NCBI GenBank assembly: GCA_965243775.1 | Contig: CBDEWF010000075.1 | Location: forward strand, 1 to 64,000 | DNA: 64,000 nucleotides | Direction: 5' to 3' | Origin: Sansalvadorimonas sp965243775 | GTDB lineage: Bacteria; Pseudomonadota; Gammaproteobacteria; Pseudomonadales; Endozoicomonadaceae | In this document: positions 36,901 to 45,623 of the stretch, in pieces | How the letters are laid out: every line of letters starts with the position of its first letter | Position numbering within the stretch: position 1 is the first letter of the stretch | Program-made: the position numbers and the translations under genes | The notes under the pieces: model-generated | Seen by the model: the letters and a program-made list of their open reading frames with translations, nothing else | What the model was told of the DNA's origin: nothing | The model's database searches: none

Positions 36901-37902
36901 AGCAAAGGAAAGCCTATTCAGCCAAAGTTGCAGGCTCTGCTGCCTGCCAAAGCGGAGGTTGTAGCCTGTATCCAGGCTGGTCAGCGGCGGAACTGTTCTC
37001 TTGTCCCAATCAATATCAACGACATCTGCCTTCAGGCTACCCCGGAGATCCCAGCTTATTGGCTTATAGGTGAACCAGGTTTCTGTACCGACATGCAACT
37101 GGTTAATACTCAGTTTTAAATCATCCTTTACCTTTGCTGGCAACAGGGTCAGCCAAGGGCGAACATCGATAGCAGGGGTTGAAATATAGCCATTCATCTC
37201 AACATTGGGCCAGTCCAAAGCCTGACCGGAGATATTAACTCCCAGCTTGATAACTTCTCCAGCAGGGGAACTTATCCTGGCAGACATCTTGCGTGAATCA
37301 GCGGGGCCATTCAGTGTCAGACGCTGTACAACAAGCTGACTCTCCTGGCCGGAAGGCATAGTGATAGTCAGGTGAATATCTTCAAAGTCGATCTGCCGCT
37401 GGCGGCTAAGTACTTCCATCACGCCTCGGATGCCTGCTTTCTGGCCGACACCTGCGTTCTGGCTAACAGCGGAAGTGTCATCTCTCTTTTGGGAAAAACC
37501 TGTCAGACTGATTGACCCTGGCCGACCAGTCAGAATCACTTCACCACCACCCACAATGGCCCGGCGAAAAACCGGCTGCATATTGCTGAGGGAGGCAATA
37601 GTATCCAGTTCCAGAATGATATTTTTCAGAGTAATACTGGGCAGGTTGCGTTTGTCTGACTGATAGATAACCAGACGATCAAGACTGATAGCAGGATTGA
37701 AGTTATGCAGCCGTCCGGTCAGCACGCCGAGATCAATCCGGGTTTCCAGAGTGTTGCTGAGTCCGTCGTTAATCTGGTCTCTCAGGCCATCTATCATCGG
37801 CAGAATAACCTGGGCCGCAGAGACCATGATCGCCAGCAGAATCAAACAAAATACCAGTGCAATCCTGGTTGCACGGGAGAGATGCAGGGCAATTTTCTTC
37901 AT
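33916..37902 (-). CDS. yhdP: YhdP-family AsmA-like lipid transport protein
   Basis: This 1328-residue protein is anchored by one N-terminal helix (about residues 9-33) and has a very long periplasmic beta-rich part ending in an AsmA-like C-terminal region (SSDFKLDGSLNIVENNLDMGL). YhdP, TamB and YdbH are thought to be redundant bridges that carry phospholipid to the outer membrane. The ATG at 37902 is preceded by GGAGAA and gives MKKIALHLSRATRIA; an upstream start at 37938 is less likely. It follows rng on the same strand, as in other gammaproteobacteria. Confidence 0.93.
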   Translation of the reverse strand: MKKIALHLSRATRIALVFCLILLAIMVSAAQVILPMIDGLRDQINDGLSNTLETRIDLGVLTGRLHNFNPAISLDRLVIYQSDKRNLPSITLKNIILELDTIASLSNMQPVFRRAIVGGGEVILTGRPGSISLTGFSQKRDDTSAVSQNAGVGQKAGIRGVMEVLSRQRQIDFEDIHLTITMPSGQESQLVVQRLTLNGPADSRKMSARISSPAGEVIKLGVNISGQALDWPNVEMNGYISTPAIDVRPWLTLLPAKVKDDLKLSINQLHVGTETWFTYKPISWDLRGSLKADVVDIDWDKRTVPPLTSLDTGYNLRFGRQQSLQLWLNRLSFAFSGHFYPESNLYFKQETRQGNRVTLAADRVHLQPLSLISASSDLLPELAGKIVSRLAPRGYLEDLVLRFNPQADSFDFDLSARLKEVGVDHWYGAPSGERVSGRFRMNASQGVIDLDSRGFTLGLDNVFDDVWVYDRVAGQLYWNIIDDTYILRTDGLSLTAGEGDIEARMRLDIPFDSGRPIWMALEAGITEGDASYTGKYLPVKGVMSEDLAGWLNSAVKGGDIRQGAFIWNGPLTAPHAKNDLTWGLFFDLASADLAYSPDWPEVKGIAGLATIDQDEVLVKADGARVYNSQVKDMTACVPGITSGEPLFLKLKGEVASSGSDGLRVLRETPIATAMGHAADDWEMGGDLKVGLDLDIPLDLAQGKETVNVDISLADNRFALPKLALDASSLTGELSYTTRKGLQGKNLKGVLFDKPVSFDISTVPGTTQETRIDLGGRIALESLAGWVQRDFLWLADGETDYRAQVRVGSRAGDKSAVRVDVNTDLVGVASSMPAPLNKARESRLPATVTVKSGSSGQLTVEGHLFDSIHTVTELSRDGEQLQRGGIRFGSGDVDIPQKGVLVTGHLASLKLQPWMQWWTDNGGKIKPEQISGSDSTVDSSSDVLGTAVEVKELAIEKLYWGDHSFDDLVVGYRDTDEGMSLDLKAPQGEGVLVVPKGDLPLQVSLDRLNLPDSILPSHEISAEEAAQVSAEKEQKADPLAAINPADIPDADVQTKDIRIGDQSFGHINLKLRAVNNGIKATEISGELGGGTLSGDLTWVQDGDEHRTSLNAQIDSKNVEKFLARWSYPELMTGKRLKSSSHWNWEGSPAGFRINNLEGNSNIEIRNGRFLTVDSKSSASALRLFGVLNIDAIMRRLRLDFSDLFRSGMAFDQVEGKLAFDKGQINLSEPITVKGPSSDFKLDGSLNIVENNLDMGLIVTLPVTQNITVVSLLLGQPYIAGAAYLFDKLLGSTIEQFASLRYEIKGSLSEPEVKLDRLFSNKASKEKKRP

Positions 37903-38013
37903 ATTTCTCCGGTAAGCCGGTACACAAAACCGGGGCAAAAACCTCGGTTACTTGGTTGCTGCTAACTTCACAGCTACCCTCGGGCTACCACATTCCTTTA
38001 TTGTCAGTACCGG

Positions 38014-39480
38014 TCAGACCAGCACGACATCAAACTGTTCCTGTCCATAACGGGGTTCAACCTGAAAGCGAATAGTTTTGTTCATAGCCGCTTCCAGGTC
38101 GGCCACACTGGCGGATTCTTCGTCCAGCAGCTGATCCACAACCTGCTCAGAAGCCAGTACCAGATAGCTGTCACTCTCGTAGGTTCGGGCTTCACGAATG
38201 ATCTCCCGGAATATCTCATAACAGACTGTTTCTGCTGTCTTCTGCGTACCGCGCCCCTGGCAGGTTGGACAGGGTTCACACAGGGTATTCTCCAGAGATT
38301 CCCGGGTTCGCTTGCGGGTCATCTCTACCAGCCCCAGATCTGAAACACCGGTAATATTGGTTTTGGCATGATCCCGCTCCAGCATTTTTTCCAGAGTCCT
38401 CAGAACCTGACGCTGGTGCTCTGTATCTTCCATGTCAATAAAGTCGATAATGATAATGCCACCCAGATTTCTTAACCGAAGTTGCCGGGCAATGGCATGG
38501 GCTGCTTCAAGATTGGTTTTGAAGATAGTCTCTTCCAGGTTTCTGTGTCCGACAAAACCACCTGTATTCACATCAATGGTGGTCATGGCTTCGGTCTGAT
38601 CAATAATCAGGTAGCCACCTGACTTCAGTTCCACCCGGCGGGACAGCCCCCTGTTGATCTCATCCTCAACGCTGAACAGGTCAAAGATTGGACGCTCACC
38701 ACTGTAAAGCTCCACCCGCCCATCCAGGTGGGGAACCAGTTTACGGACAAACTTGTTCACCTTGTAGAAGGTTTCTTCCGAGTCAATGCGGATCTTTTCA
38801 ATGTCCGGCTCCACCAGATCACGCATGGTTCTCAGATGCAGGGGCAAATCCTCATAGATACAGGCTGGGGCCTTGCTGGCCTTGCGCAACTCTTCCACAG
38901 AGTCCCACAAACGGTGCAGGAACAGGATATCAGCCAGTATTTCCGGTTCACCGATACCTTCAGCGGCAGTCCGAAGAATAAATCCGCCTTTATCCTTGCG
39001 CCCATCTTCAGACATCAAGCGTTCAACAATTTCCCGGAGGCGATCTCGTTCCGTCACATCTTCAATACGAAGGGAAATTCCGACATGGGTGTTATGGGGC
39101 ATCAAGACAAGGTAGCGGGCAGGGATAGATATATGAGTGGTAAGCCGTGCACCTTTGGAGCCAATAGGATCCTTGGTGACCTGGACAACAAGAGCCTGCC
39201 CATCATGTACCAGTTCGACAATACTGGGCTCCTGGCCGTCGGCCCGATCCTGCTTGTCGTATATTTCACTGGCATGAATAAAAGCCGCCCGTTCCAGACC
39301 TATATCAACAAAAGCAGCCTGCATGCCAGGAAGAACCCTGACCACCTTGCCCTTGTAGATATTGCCGACAATACCCCGGTTTCGATCCCTCTCCACATAG
39401 ATTTCCTGCAGGACGCCGTTTTCCACCAGCGCCACACGGGATTCCATGGGGGTAATGTTCATCAGAATCTCTTCACTCAT
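38014..39480 (-). CDS. rng: ribonuclease G
   Basis: RNase G (488 residues) is the short RNase E homologue that matures the 5' end of 16S rRNA. An N-terminal S1 domain (GNIYKGKVVRVLPGMQAAFV), the catalytic aspartate region IIIDFIDMED and the zinc-link CEPCPTCQGRG are present. There is no long disordered C-terminal tail as in RNase E. It lies in the conserved maf-rng-yhdP order. Confidence 0.96.
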   Translation of the reverse strand: MSEEILMNITPMESRVALVENGVLQEIYVERDRNRGIVGNIYKGKVVRVLPGMQAAFVDIGLERAAFIHASEIYDKQDRADGQEPSIVELVHDGQALVVQVTKDPIGSKGARLTTHISIPARYLVLMPHNTHVGISLRIEDVTERDRLREIVERLMSEDGRKDKGGFILRTAAEGIGEPEILADILFLHRLWDSVEELRKASKAPACIYEDLPLHLRTMRDLVEPDIEKIRIDSEETFYKVNKFVRKLVPHLDGRVELYSGERPIFDLFSVEDEINRGLSRRVELKSGGYLIIDQTEAMTTIDVNTGGFVGHRNLEETIFKTNLEAAHAIARQLRLRNLGGIIIIDFIDMEDTEHQRQVLRTLEKMLERDHAKTNITGVSDLGLVEMTRKRTRESLENTLCEPCPTCQGRGTQKTAETVCYEIFREIIREARTYESDSYLVLASEQVVDQLLDEESASVADLEAAMNKTIRFQVEPRYGQEQFDVVLV

Positions 39481-39678
39481 CCCTATCCCTCGGCAACTTT
39501 ATACCATGGAAATGCCTGGATCATTGACAGAAATGACGTCCAACTGCATCTCTTATTCATGGCTGAATTATGAAAATATCAGCTTTTCCCACCAATAGGC
39601 GACAAAATCTGTATTTTTACCATGAAAATCCCATATCTTGGCTATTTCATGACGGATTATTTGCTCACTCACGGTTAA

Positions 39679-39839
39679 GAGCCTGTTCATAATCTTATCG
39701 CAGGCTGCAAATGGCGAGTAAAAGCTCCTGCTTCTCCGCTTTTGCTCGTTACATAGCACCACTATGCGCCTCACAAAACCAAAGAAACAGAAACTTTCCT
39801 CGTCATTTTCGCTATCTGCGCAAGATTATGAACAGGCTC
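39679..39839. mobile_element. MITE-like element, 161 bp
   Basis: The ends are perfect inverted repeats of 18 bp, GAGCCTGTTCATAATCTT and its complement, with further partial pairing inward (CGCAG). A TAA target duplication flanks them at 39676-39678 and 39840-39842. No transposase is inside. The 3-bp TNA duplication is what IS5-type elements produce, so an IS5-related transposase could mobilise it; that is inference. It fills most of the 376-bp gap between rng and maf, which otherwise holds nothing I can identify. Confidence 0.85.
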
Positions 39840-39856
39840 TAAGATGACCAAACCGT

Positions 39857-40471
39857 TCACTGATCACCTGATAGCTTTTGCCAGTATGGGATGTCGAACA
39901 GGGCTGCCAGCTCGACCGTTTCTTTCAGGGGCAGTCCGACAACATTGGAGTAACTGCCTTCAATACCCGCTACCAGAGCGCTGCCAAACCCCTGAATACC
40001 ATAAGACCCTGCTTTGTCCATGGGCTCGCCAGTAGCAACATAACGCTGAGCCTGTGCAACAGGAAAACGCTCAAAGCGTACCCGAGTAATCACGACCCGG
40101 CTGTGCATCTGTTCTCCGTCAAACAGAGCCAGGCCGGTCAAAACATCATGGATATTGCCGCTCAGTTTCATCAGGGTATCAATGGCATCCTGCTCATTAC
40201 CGGGCTTACCCAGCAGCTGACAGCCATGGGCAACAGTGGTGTCAGCAGCCAGAACCGGAGCCGGTTCACCCCCTTGCAGCTTCAGAACCTGCCAGCCGGC
40301 TTCAGCCTTACTTCGAGCCAGTCGTTCAACGTAATCGGCAGCGCCTTCATCTGGTAAAACAGATTCATCAATCTCTGTATCCAGCAATTGAAATGGAATT
40401 CCCACCTGCTGCAACAACTCCGCACGACGGGGAGAACGGGAGGCCAGATATACAAAGGGCACCTTCGCCAT
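39857..40471 (-). CDS. yhdE: Maf/YhdE nucleotide pyrophosphatase
   Basis: This 204-residue Maf-family house-cleaning enzyme hydrolyses dTTP/UTP and related nucleotides to monophosphates. The beginning VYLASRSPRRAELL, the central VLAADTTVAHG and GSYGIQGFGSALVAGIEGSY near the end are diagnostic. The ATG at 40471 is preferred over one 13 codons upstream. It lies between mreD and rng, as in E. coli. Confidence 0.94.
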   Translation of the reverse strand: MAKVPFVYLASRSPRRAELLQQVGIPFQLLDTEIDESVLPDEGAADYVERLARSKAEAGWQVLKLQGGEPAPVLAADTTVAHGCQLLGKPGNEQDAIDTLMKLSGNIHDVLTGLALFDGEQMHSRVVITRVRFERFPVAQAQRYVATGEPMDKAGSYGIQGFGSALVAGIEGSYSNVVGLPLKETVELAALFDIPYWQKLSGDQ

Positions 40472-40516
40472 ACTGAGAACATCTCTTCGAAAAGCGGAAA
40501 CTACTGCCAACAGAGC

Positions 40517-40999
40517 CTAAATAACGATAAAGCGCCGCCGGAAACCGTGAAGTATGGCTGCCAGCCAAGGCCACAGCAGAGCACTGGTTACAGCCGGCAG
40601 CAGGTATAGCAGGGACGGAGCTCGCTGTCCTGTGGCACTGCCAATCCAGATGGCAGCCAGTTCATAAAGGCCTACAATAACCAGCACCATAAAACTCTGC
40701 TGCCACCAGGGATACATGCGTAGCCGCCGGTTCAGCTGGTTAACAGCTAGAGCCATAAAGAGCATAGCCATAGCATTTTGACCAAAAACAGCGCCATAAA
40801 GGACATCCATCATCAGTCCCAGACTCCAGGCAAAGAACAGCCCGTAATACTGGGGCAGGGCCATGATCCAAAAAATCGCCACCAAGGGAATCAGGGCCGG
40901 CCTGACCATTGACAACATGTCAGGCATAGGCAGCAGACTAAAAACAGCGGCAAATAGAATCGTCAGCCAAACCAGCCAGTGACCATGAGAGTTTTTCAT
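40517..40999 (-). CDS. mreD: MreD, rod-shape determining membrane protein
   Basis: This 160-residue inner-membrane protein has about five or six helices and belongs to the MreD family (MDVLYGAVFGQNAMAMLFMA). It is part of the elongasome with MreB, MreC, RodA and PBP2. The start overlaps the mreC stop by 4 bp. Confidence 0.92.
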   Translation of the reverse strand: MKNSHGHWLVWLTILFAAVFSLLPMPDMLSMVRPALIPLVAIFWIMALPQYYGLFFAWSLGLMMDVLYGAVFGQNAMAMLFMALAVNQLNRRLRMYPWWQQSFMVLVIVGLYELAAIWIGSATGQRAPSLLYLLPAVTSALLWPWLAAILHGFRRRFIVI

Positions 41000-41889
41000 T
41001 CCTTTACCTCCTCGCGGTTTGCACTTTCTCCATCAGCGGAACCTGAAACAGATGCTACGACACCATTTCTTTCAGAGGTAAATACCAGCATGACCAGCCG
41101 GCTACGGTTCAGGCGGGCCAGAGGCTGAGCCCGGATAGACAGAAATGGCTGACCAGGATTACGGGTCACTTCTGTCACTTTGGCAACAGGAAAGCCAACC
41201 GGATAGCGCTGTCCCATGCCAGAAGATACCAGAAGATCACCCTCGGTAATTTCCGCCGTTGCAGGAACATGCTGCAGTTCAAGTTCGGTTCCCTGAGCAG
41301 CGCCAGCTGCAATGGCCCGGTAACCATTCCTGTTGACCTGTACCGGTATTCTGCTACTGGTATCTGTGATCAGAATAACCCGGCTGGTGAAGGGGCTGGT
41401 CTGGATAACCTGCCCCATAACACCGGTGGCATCAAGCAGTGGCTGGCCCACATAAACCCCATCCAGCTCACCTTTATTGACAAGAACCTGTTTGATAGTG
41501 GGATCAGGATCAATGCCTATCAACTCTGCGACAACAACTTTCTCATTAACTAGCCGGGAAGAGTTCAACAGCTCCCGCAGGCGGACATTCTCAGCATTCA
41601 GGGAGGCCAGTTTCTGGATTTTCTGTTCGAGAATCAGACTGCGAGCTTTCAGGCGGGCATTTTCCTCGACCAACTCGCTGCGGGAACTGACCATAAGGCT
41701 GGCATTCCCAACCAGGCGGGCCGGAGTATCAGCCAGCAATTGAATTGGTGTGACCAGTACAGACAGCCAGCTGCGCACCTGCACCAGTGAATCAAAACGA
41801 TGATCAACAAAAATCAGGGCCAGGGACACAGCCAGCAATAGTATAAAGCGGGCTCCGAGTGCCTGCCCCTTGTGAAATATGGGATTAAT
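40996..41889 (-). CDS. mreC: MreC, rod-shape determining protein, probable ATT start
   Basis: MreC has one N-terminal membrane helix, a coiled coil (about residues 65-105) and a beta-rich periplasmic domain (GVMGQVIQTSPFTSRVILIT). The first ordinary start in this frame is a TTG at 41838, but it cuts into the membrane helix. Reading upstream gives NPIFHKGQALGARFILLLA, which matches the usual MreC beginning (MKPIF...G..LG.R). The codon in the initiator position is ATT at 41887-41889, with AGGAG seven to eight bases upstream. No ATG, GTG or TTG exists there in frame. From ATT the protein is 297 residues. Confidence 0.88.
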   Translation of the reverse strand: MNPIFHKGQALGARFILLLAVSLALIFVDHRFDSLVQVRSWLSVLVTPIQLLADTPARLVGNASLMVSSRSELVEENARLKARSLILEQKIQKLASLNAENVRLRELLNSSRLVNEKVVVAELIGIDPDPTIKQVLVNKGELDGVYVGQPLLDATGVMGQVIQTSPFTSRVILITDTSSRIPVQVNRNGYRAIAAGAAQGTELELQHVPATAEITEGDLLVSSGMGQRYPVGFPVAKVTEVTRNPGQPFLSIRAQPLARLNRSRLVMLVFTSERNGVVASVSGSADGESANREEVKE

Positions 41890-42028
41890 GGGAGTGCTCC
41901 TGCCGCTCCAAGTCCAAAATTCCTTATTCTAAATGGGTAGAGGCCTTTGCGTGAAGAGGCAAATCCGGCCATTTCGCTGGACAGCTCCAACCCCGGCTTT
42001 CCCCCTGCAGTTTTTGCCTCTTTAGCAA

Positions 42029-42664
42029 TTATTTTCTGCGCTGATTAATCATCAAAACAGCCGCTTCGACCCGCGAACGTACACCCAGCTTTTTCAAAAG
42101 GTGCTTAACATGCACCTTAACTGTTCCTTCGGTAATATCAAGTTTGCGGGCTATCATCTTGTTAGACAGACCGTCGGCAATCAACCAGACAATATCGCAC
42201 TCCCTGGCGGTCAGGGAAGAGAGCTGATCTTCCTGCTCGGAGTCATCCCGCAGCACAGAAGCCATCACTTCCACCAGACGTTTATCGACCACCATCTGGC
42301 CACTGACAGCCTGATGAATTTTGTCTACCAGCTCGTCCGGCTCCATATCTTTCAGCAGGTAGCCATCAGCTCCCGCACGGAATAGCGCCGCTACATCTCC
42401 CTGATGATCAGAAACAGTGAGCATGACCACGCGGGTGGTAATACCACTATCCCGGATAGCCTTCAAAGTTGCCAGACCATCCATCCCCTTCATATTGAGA
42501 TCCAGAAGGATAAGATCAGGATCCAGCTGTTTTGCCAGCTCCAGGCCTTCCTGTCCGTCCCCGGCTTCCCCGGCGACTTCCAGCTCGGGGTCATCACTGA
42601 GCAGTTGACGCAGTCCCCGGCGCAGCAGGGGATGATCATCAATCAGCAAGATTTTCGACTGCAT
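42029..42664 (-). CDS. narL: NarL-type nitrate/nitrite response regulator
   Basis: This 211-residue response regulator has a receiver domain with phosphoacceptor D55 (ILLDLNMKG) and a C-terminal LuxR-type HTH (LTARECDIVWLIADGLSNKMIARKL in parts). It pairs with the sensor NarX just upstream, whose 3' end overlaps its start by 26 bp. Its targets probably include the divergent nap genes. Confidence 0.94.
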   Translation of the reverse strand: MQSKILLIDDHPLLRRGLRQLLSDDPELEVAGEAGDGQEGLELAKQLDPDLILLDLNMKGMDGLATLKAIRDSGITTRVVMLTVSDHQGDVAALFRAGADGYLLKDMEPDELVDKIHQAVSGQMVVDKRLVEVMASVLRDDSEQEDQLSSLTARECDIVWLIADGLSNKMIARKLDITEGTVKVHVKHLLKKLGVRSRVEAAVLMINQRRK

Positions 42665-44462
42665 TCTTCTGATTCTCTATTAATGCTGTTTTAAAACGTA
42701 ATTGAACCCGTGTACCACCCAGTGGTGAAGGCATCAGAGCCATCTCACCCTCAAGGCTGCTGGCACGCTCACGGGCAATAATCAAACCGTAGTGTCCTGG
42801 TTTTTCAGGATTTTCGTTGATGCCTTTGCCATTATCATCAACAGTGACCAGCACTTCCCGCCCATCAACCTGGTAACAACTGACCCGGCACTGGTTAGCC
42901 TCAGAATGCTTCACCACATTACTCAGAGCCTCCCGAACTATCTGCAGGACATGGATCTCCTGATGGGCATCAACCGGACTGAAGCGGATACGATAATCCA
43001 GATCAAACTGAATATCTCTGGCCCGCTGGCGGAACTCTTCCAGAGTGCGGGTAATGTTATCTTTCAAAGAGCCTTCTGCCATGGAAAGCCGGAAAGTTAC
43101 AAGCAACTCCCGTAGCTGACGATAGGCACTGCTGACACCATCCTGCAGTTCATCAACTATCTCCCTGGCTACTCCTGACTCAGGAAGCTGACGGCGCAGA
43201 CGGGATATTTGAATCTTCTGGTACGAAAGCGCCTGAGCCAGGGAGTCATGAAGTTCCCGGGCAATTACGGCGCGCTCTTCCATAAGCAACAGGCGACGCT
43301 CATGTTCACGCTGACGGTTCTGACTAAGAGCCGTTGCCAGAATATCAACAAATACCTGTAGCCACTGCCGCTCTTCATCACTCAGCTTCACACCTCCTGC
43401 AGGTATGGCGCGAAGAAAACCGTAGCGCTGGTTATCCTTGGCTACAGAGACAGGAAAATGGTTGGCATCGCTGGAACCGCACTCTGTATTCTGACACTCT
43501 GCGCCATAATCATCCAGACAGGTCACACAGCGACCGCCATCACAGCTTATAGAGAGACTTGATTCAGGCTCGACCCTCTGCAGCTTGTCATTTCCCACAG
43601 CCCCGGACAAGCAGAGATAACATCCCTGCAGTCCAAGCAGCTTCTGCCACCCCTCCAGCAGGGAGATCATGTTGCCACGATCAAAGGGGTTATCTCCCAG
43701 GGTTCGGGAACTGGAATACAGCAGCTGCAGGGCGGCGTTAGAACGGCTCAGGGCCTTGGTCTGTGCTTCAACCTGCAGTTCCAGACTGTGATACAGGCTG
43801 TGGAGCTCATGGGCCATCACGTTAAAGGTACAGGTCAGCTGCCCCAGTTCGTTAGGAGCGTCATATTGCAGATCGATATCAAACTCCCGCCGTCCGATTT
43901 TTCCCGCAGCCCAGGCCAGATCACCGATCGGCTCCAGCAGACTCCGCCGGATATCACGAAACATCAGTACCGCCAAAACCATTAGACTGATCAGAGCCAC
44001 CAACATGGCAATATAGAGCATCTCGAGCTTACGCTCGGTATTTTGCTGAAGAGCATCCACCATGGCATCAATACGATCAACAAAACCCGGTACCGCTACG
44101 ACATAGCCTTCAAAATCTCTGGTAGTAAGCATGGGTCGCATGGTGTGCTTCCATTCATTATAAATCTGCCGGTACTGCTCCCCAATGGCGTTATCCCAGT
44201 CCGCCAGAATGGTCAGAGTATCCTGCTCAATACTGCTGTCATAGATCTCCATCAGAGGAGCCAAAATATCTTCGGTTACCAGTTCCGGCACCACGATATG
44301 CTCAGCCAGTCGCCAGGACTGCATTCGCAGAGAACCTGCTTCGTTAATAGCTGCGGCATCGGTTTCCGTCACCTTGGCAAACCAGAGAGAAATACTGATC
44401 ACGGCTGCAGCCAGCAGAGTGATAGAGAGAAGAGTCAGTAAAAGTTTACGCCTGATGGTCAT
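42639..44462 (-). CDS. narX: NarX/NarQ-type nitrate sensor kinase
   Basis: This 607-residue histidine kinase has two helices (about 8-29 and 150-168) around a periplasmic domain that begins with the nitrate-binding P-box (NEAGSLRMQSWRL). It continues with HAMP, a cysteine-rich central module (CDGGRCVTCLDDYGAEC), the H box ARELHDSLAQ (H405) and a HATPase domain. The P-box and cysteine module identify a nitrate sensor. It is divergent from napF across a 370-bp regulatory region. Confidence 0.94.
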   Translation of the reverse strand: MTIRRKLLLTLLSITLLAAAVISISLWFAKVTETDAAAINEAGSLRMQSWRLAEHIVVPELVTEDILAPLMEIYDSSIEQDTLTILADWDNAIGEQYRQIYNEWKHTMRPMLTTRDFEGYVVAVPGFVDRIDAMVDALQQNTERKLEMLYIAMLVALISLMVLAVLMFRDIRRSLLEPIGDLAWAAGKIGRREFDIDLQYDAPNELGQLTCTFNVMAHELHSLYHSLELQVEAQTKALSRSNAALQLLYSSSRTLGDNPFDRGNMISLLEGWQKLLGLQGCYLCLSGAVGNDKLQRVEPESSLSISCDGGRCVTCLDDYGAECQNTECGSSDANHFPVSVAKDNQRYGFLRAIPAGGVKLSDEERQWLQVFVDILATALSQNRQREHERRLLLMEERAVIARELHDSLAQALSYQKIQISRLRRQLPESGVAREIVDELQDGVSSAYRQLRELLVTFRLSMAEGSLKDNITRTLEEFRQRARDIQFDLDYRIRFSPVDAHQEIHVLQIVREALSNVVKHSEANQCRVSCYQVDGREVLVTVDDNGKGINENPEKPGHYGLIIARERASSLEGEMALMPSPLGGTRVQLRFKTALIENQKNAVENLAD

Positions 44463-44832
44463 AGATGAAGCTACACAGAAACCGCAATGGGAGCAGGTAT
44501 ACCTTTTTCATCACCTTTTCATAACCTCTGGTGACAGAAAGATATTTCCCCGGGAAAGAACAGTTGATTTGTATCAATAACAGGTCAAATAACTATACCT
44601 ACCTCCAATGCTCCAGAGGGAACCTGACGATAACATGATAGTCATCCAGGCAAGTGTAATTATCGGATTAATAGGGCTTTTTACTCTACCCCCACCCAAT
44701 TTGCTGTACCTACAAAGTGGTACACATCTTTAAACCCCGCAATTTAAGCTCTCCCCTGCCCTCTTTTACAGATGATTTCCAGCATTACCATGGCCCCTGT
44801 CGACACAAAATCACTAACTATATTGAGCTTAA
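44463..44832. other. narX-napF divergent regulatory region
   Basis: This 370-bp stretch holds no gene. It carries the FNR-type box at 44564-44577. On the minus strand TATCTT at 44544-44539 could be the narX -10, about 29 bp from the box centre; on the plus strand CTATACC at 44593-44599 could serve another promoter. Several TACC-type sequences resemble NarL heptamers, but none matches the consensus fully. Confidence 0.6.
44564..44577. promoter_or_regulatory. FNR/ANR box
   Basis: TTGATTTGTATCAA is a perfect match to the TTGAT-N4-ATCAA consensus for FNR-family oxygen sensors. It lies between narXL and the nap operon, so anaerobic activation of one or both is likely. The centre is 108 bp from the narX start and 262 bp from the napF start. 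Confidence 0.85.
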
Positions 44833-45339
44833 ATGCAGCAGGCCGTAAACCAATCTCGCAGAAACCTATTCCGGGGCCGGATCAACCGGGTGGGAGGCAT
44901 CCGTCCACCCTGGAGCCTACCTGAAAACAGTTTCCTCAATACCTGTGAGCGTTGCAGCGACTGCATCAATACCTGCGAAACCAATCTTTTGAAAAAAGGC
45001 GAGGGTGGTTTTCCGGTAGCAGATTTTTCCAATGCTGAGTGCACTTTCTGCGAAGCCTGTGTAGAAGCCTGTTCCTTTGGTGCCCTGACCAAGCTCGATA
45101 ATCAGCCCCCCTGGCAGATCACCGCCAGCATCAACGACACCTGCCTCGCAAAAAACAGGGTTCACTGCCGCACCTGCAGTGAACAGTGCGAGATCGAGGC
45201 TATCTCATTCCAACTGGCACCGGGCGGTATCGCCCTGCCGGCCCTGGATACTGATCAGTGCAATGGCTGCGGTGCCTGTATTTCAGGCTGTCCGGTCTCC
45301 GCCATTGCCATGCAACCCTCCACGGAGGAACAGCCATGA
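44833..45339 (+). CDS. napF: NapF, ferredoxin-type nap accessory protein
   Basis: This 168-residue iron-sulfur protein has ferredoxin-like cysteine motifs CERCSDCINTC, CTFCEACVEAC, CRTCSEQC and CNGCGACISGC. NapF interacts with NapA in the cytoplasm and is thought to help its maturation. It is the first gene of the nap operon and overlaps napD by 4 bp. Confidence 0.93.
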   Translation: MQQAVNQSRRNLFRGRINRVGGIRPPWSLPENSFLNTCERCSDCINTCETNLLKKGEGGFPVADFSNAECTFCEACVEACSFGALTKLDNQPPWQITASINDTCLAKNRVHCRTCSEQCEIEAISFQLAPGGIALPALDTDQCNGCGACISGCPVSAIAMQPSTEEQP

Positions 45340-45623
45340 GCGTTGCTATAAATGCCATGAGTACAGATAACGAATTCAGCTCACTGACTGGACTTGTCGT
45401 CCATTCCTCTCCCTCCATGCTGGAGAGTGTGCAGGAGCAACTCAAGAATCTAACCGGCGTGGAAATTCACGGTGCAGCACCAGAAGGTAAACTGGTGGTC
45501 ACCGTTGAAGAGATGCCCGGACAGAAGACGATGGTCGATACCATCACAGCCATCAGCCATGTGGAGGGGGTGTTATCCACTTCGCTGGTCTACACGCACA
45601 ACGATGACTGGAGTGAAGCATGA
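45336..45623 (+). CDS. napD: NapD chaperone
   Basis: This 95-residue NapD-family chaperone binds the twin-arginine signal of NapA and delays export until the cofactor is inserted. The ATG at 45336 overlaps the napF stop. SSLTGLVVHSSP and EGVLSTSLVYTH are typical segments. The next start, napA, overlaps its stop by 4 bp. Confidence 0.93.
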   Translation: MSVAINAMSTDNEFSSLTGLVVHSSPSMLESVQEQLKNLTGVEIHGAAPEGKLVVTVEEMPGQKTMVDTITAISHVEGVLSTSLVYTHNDDWSEA

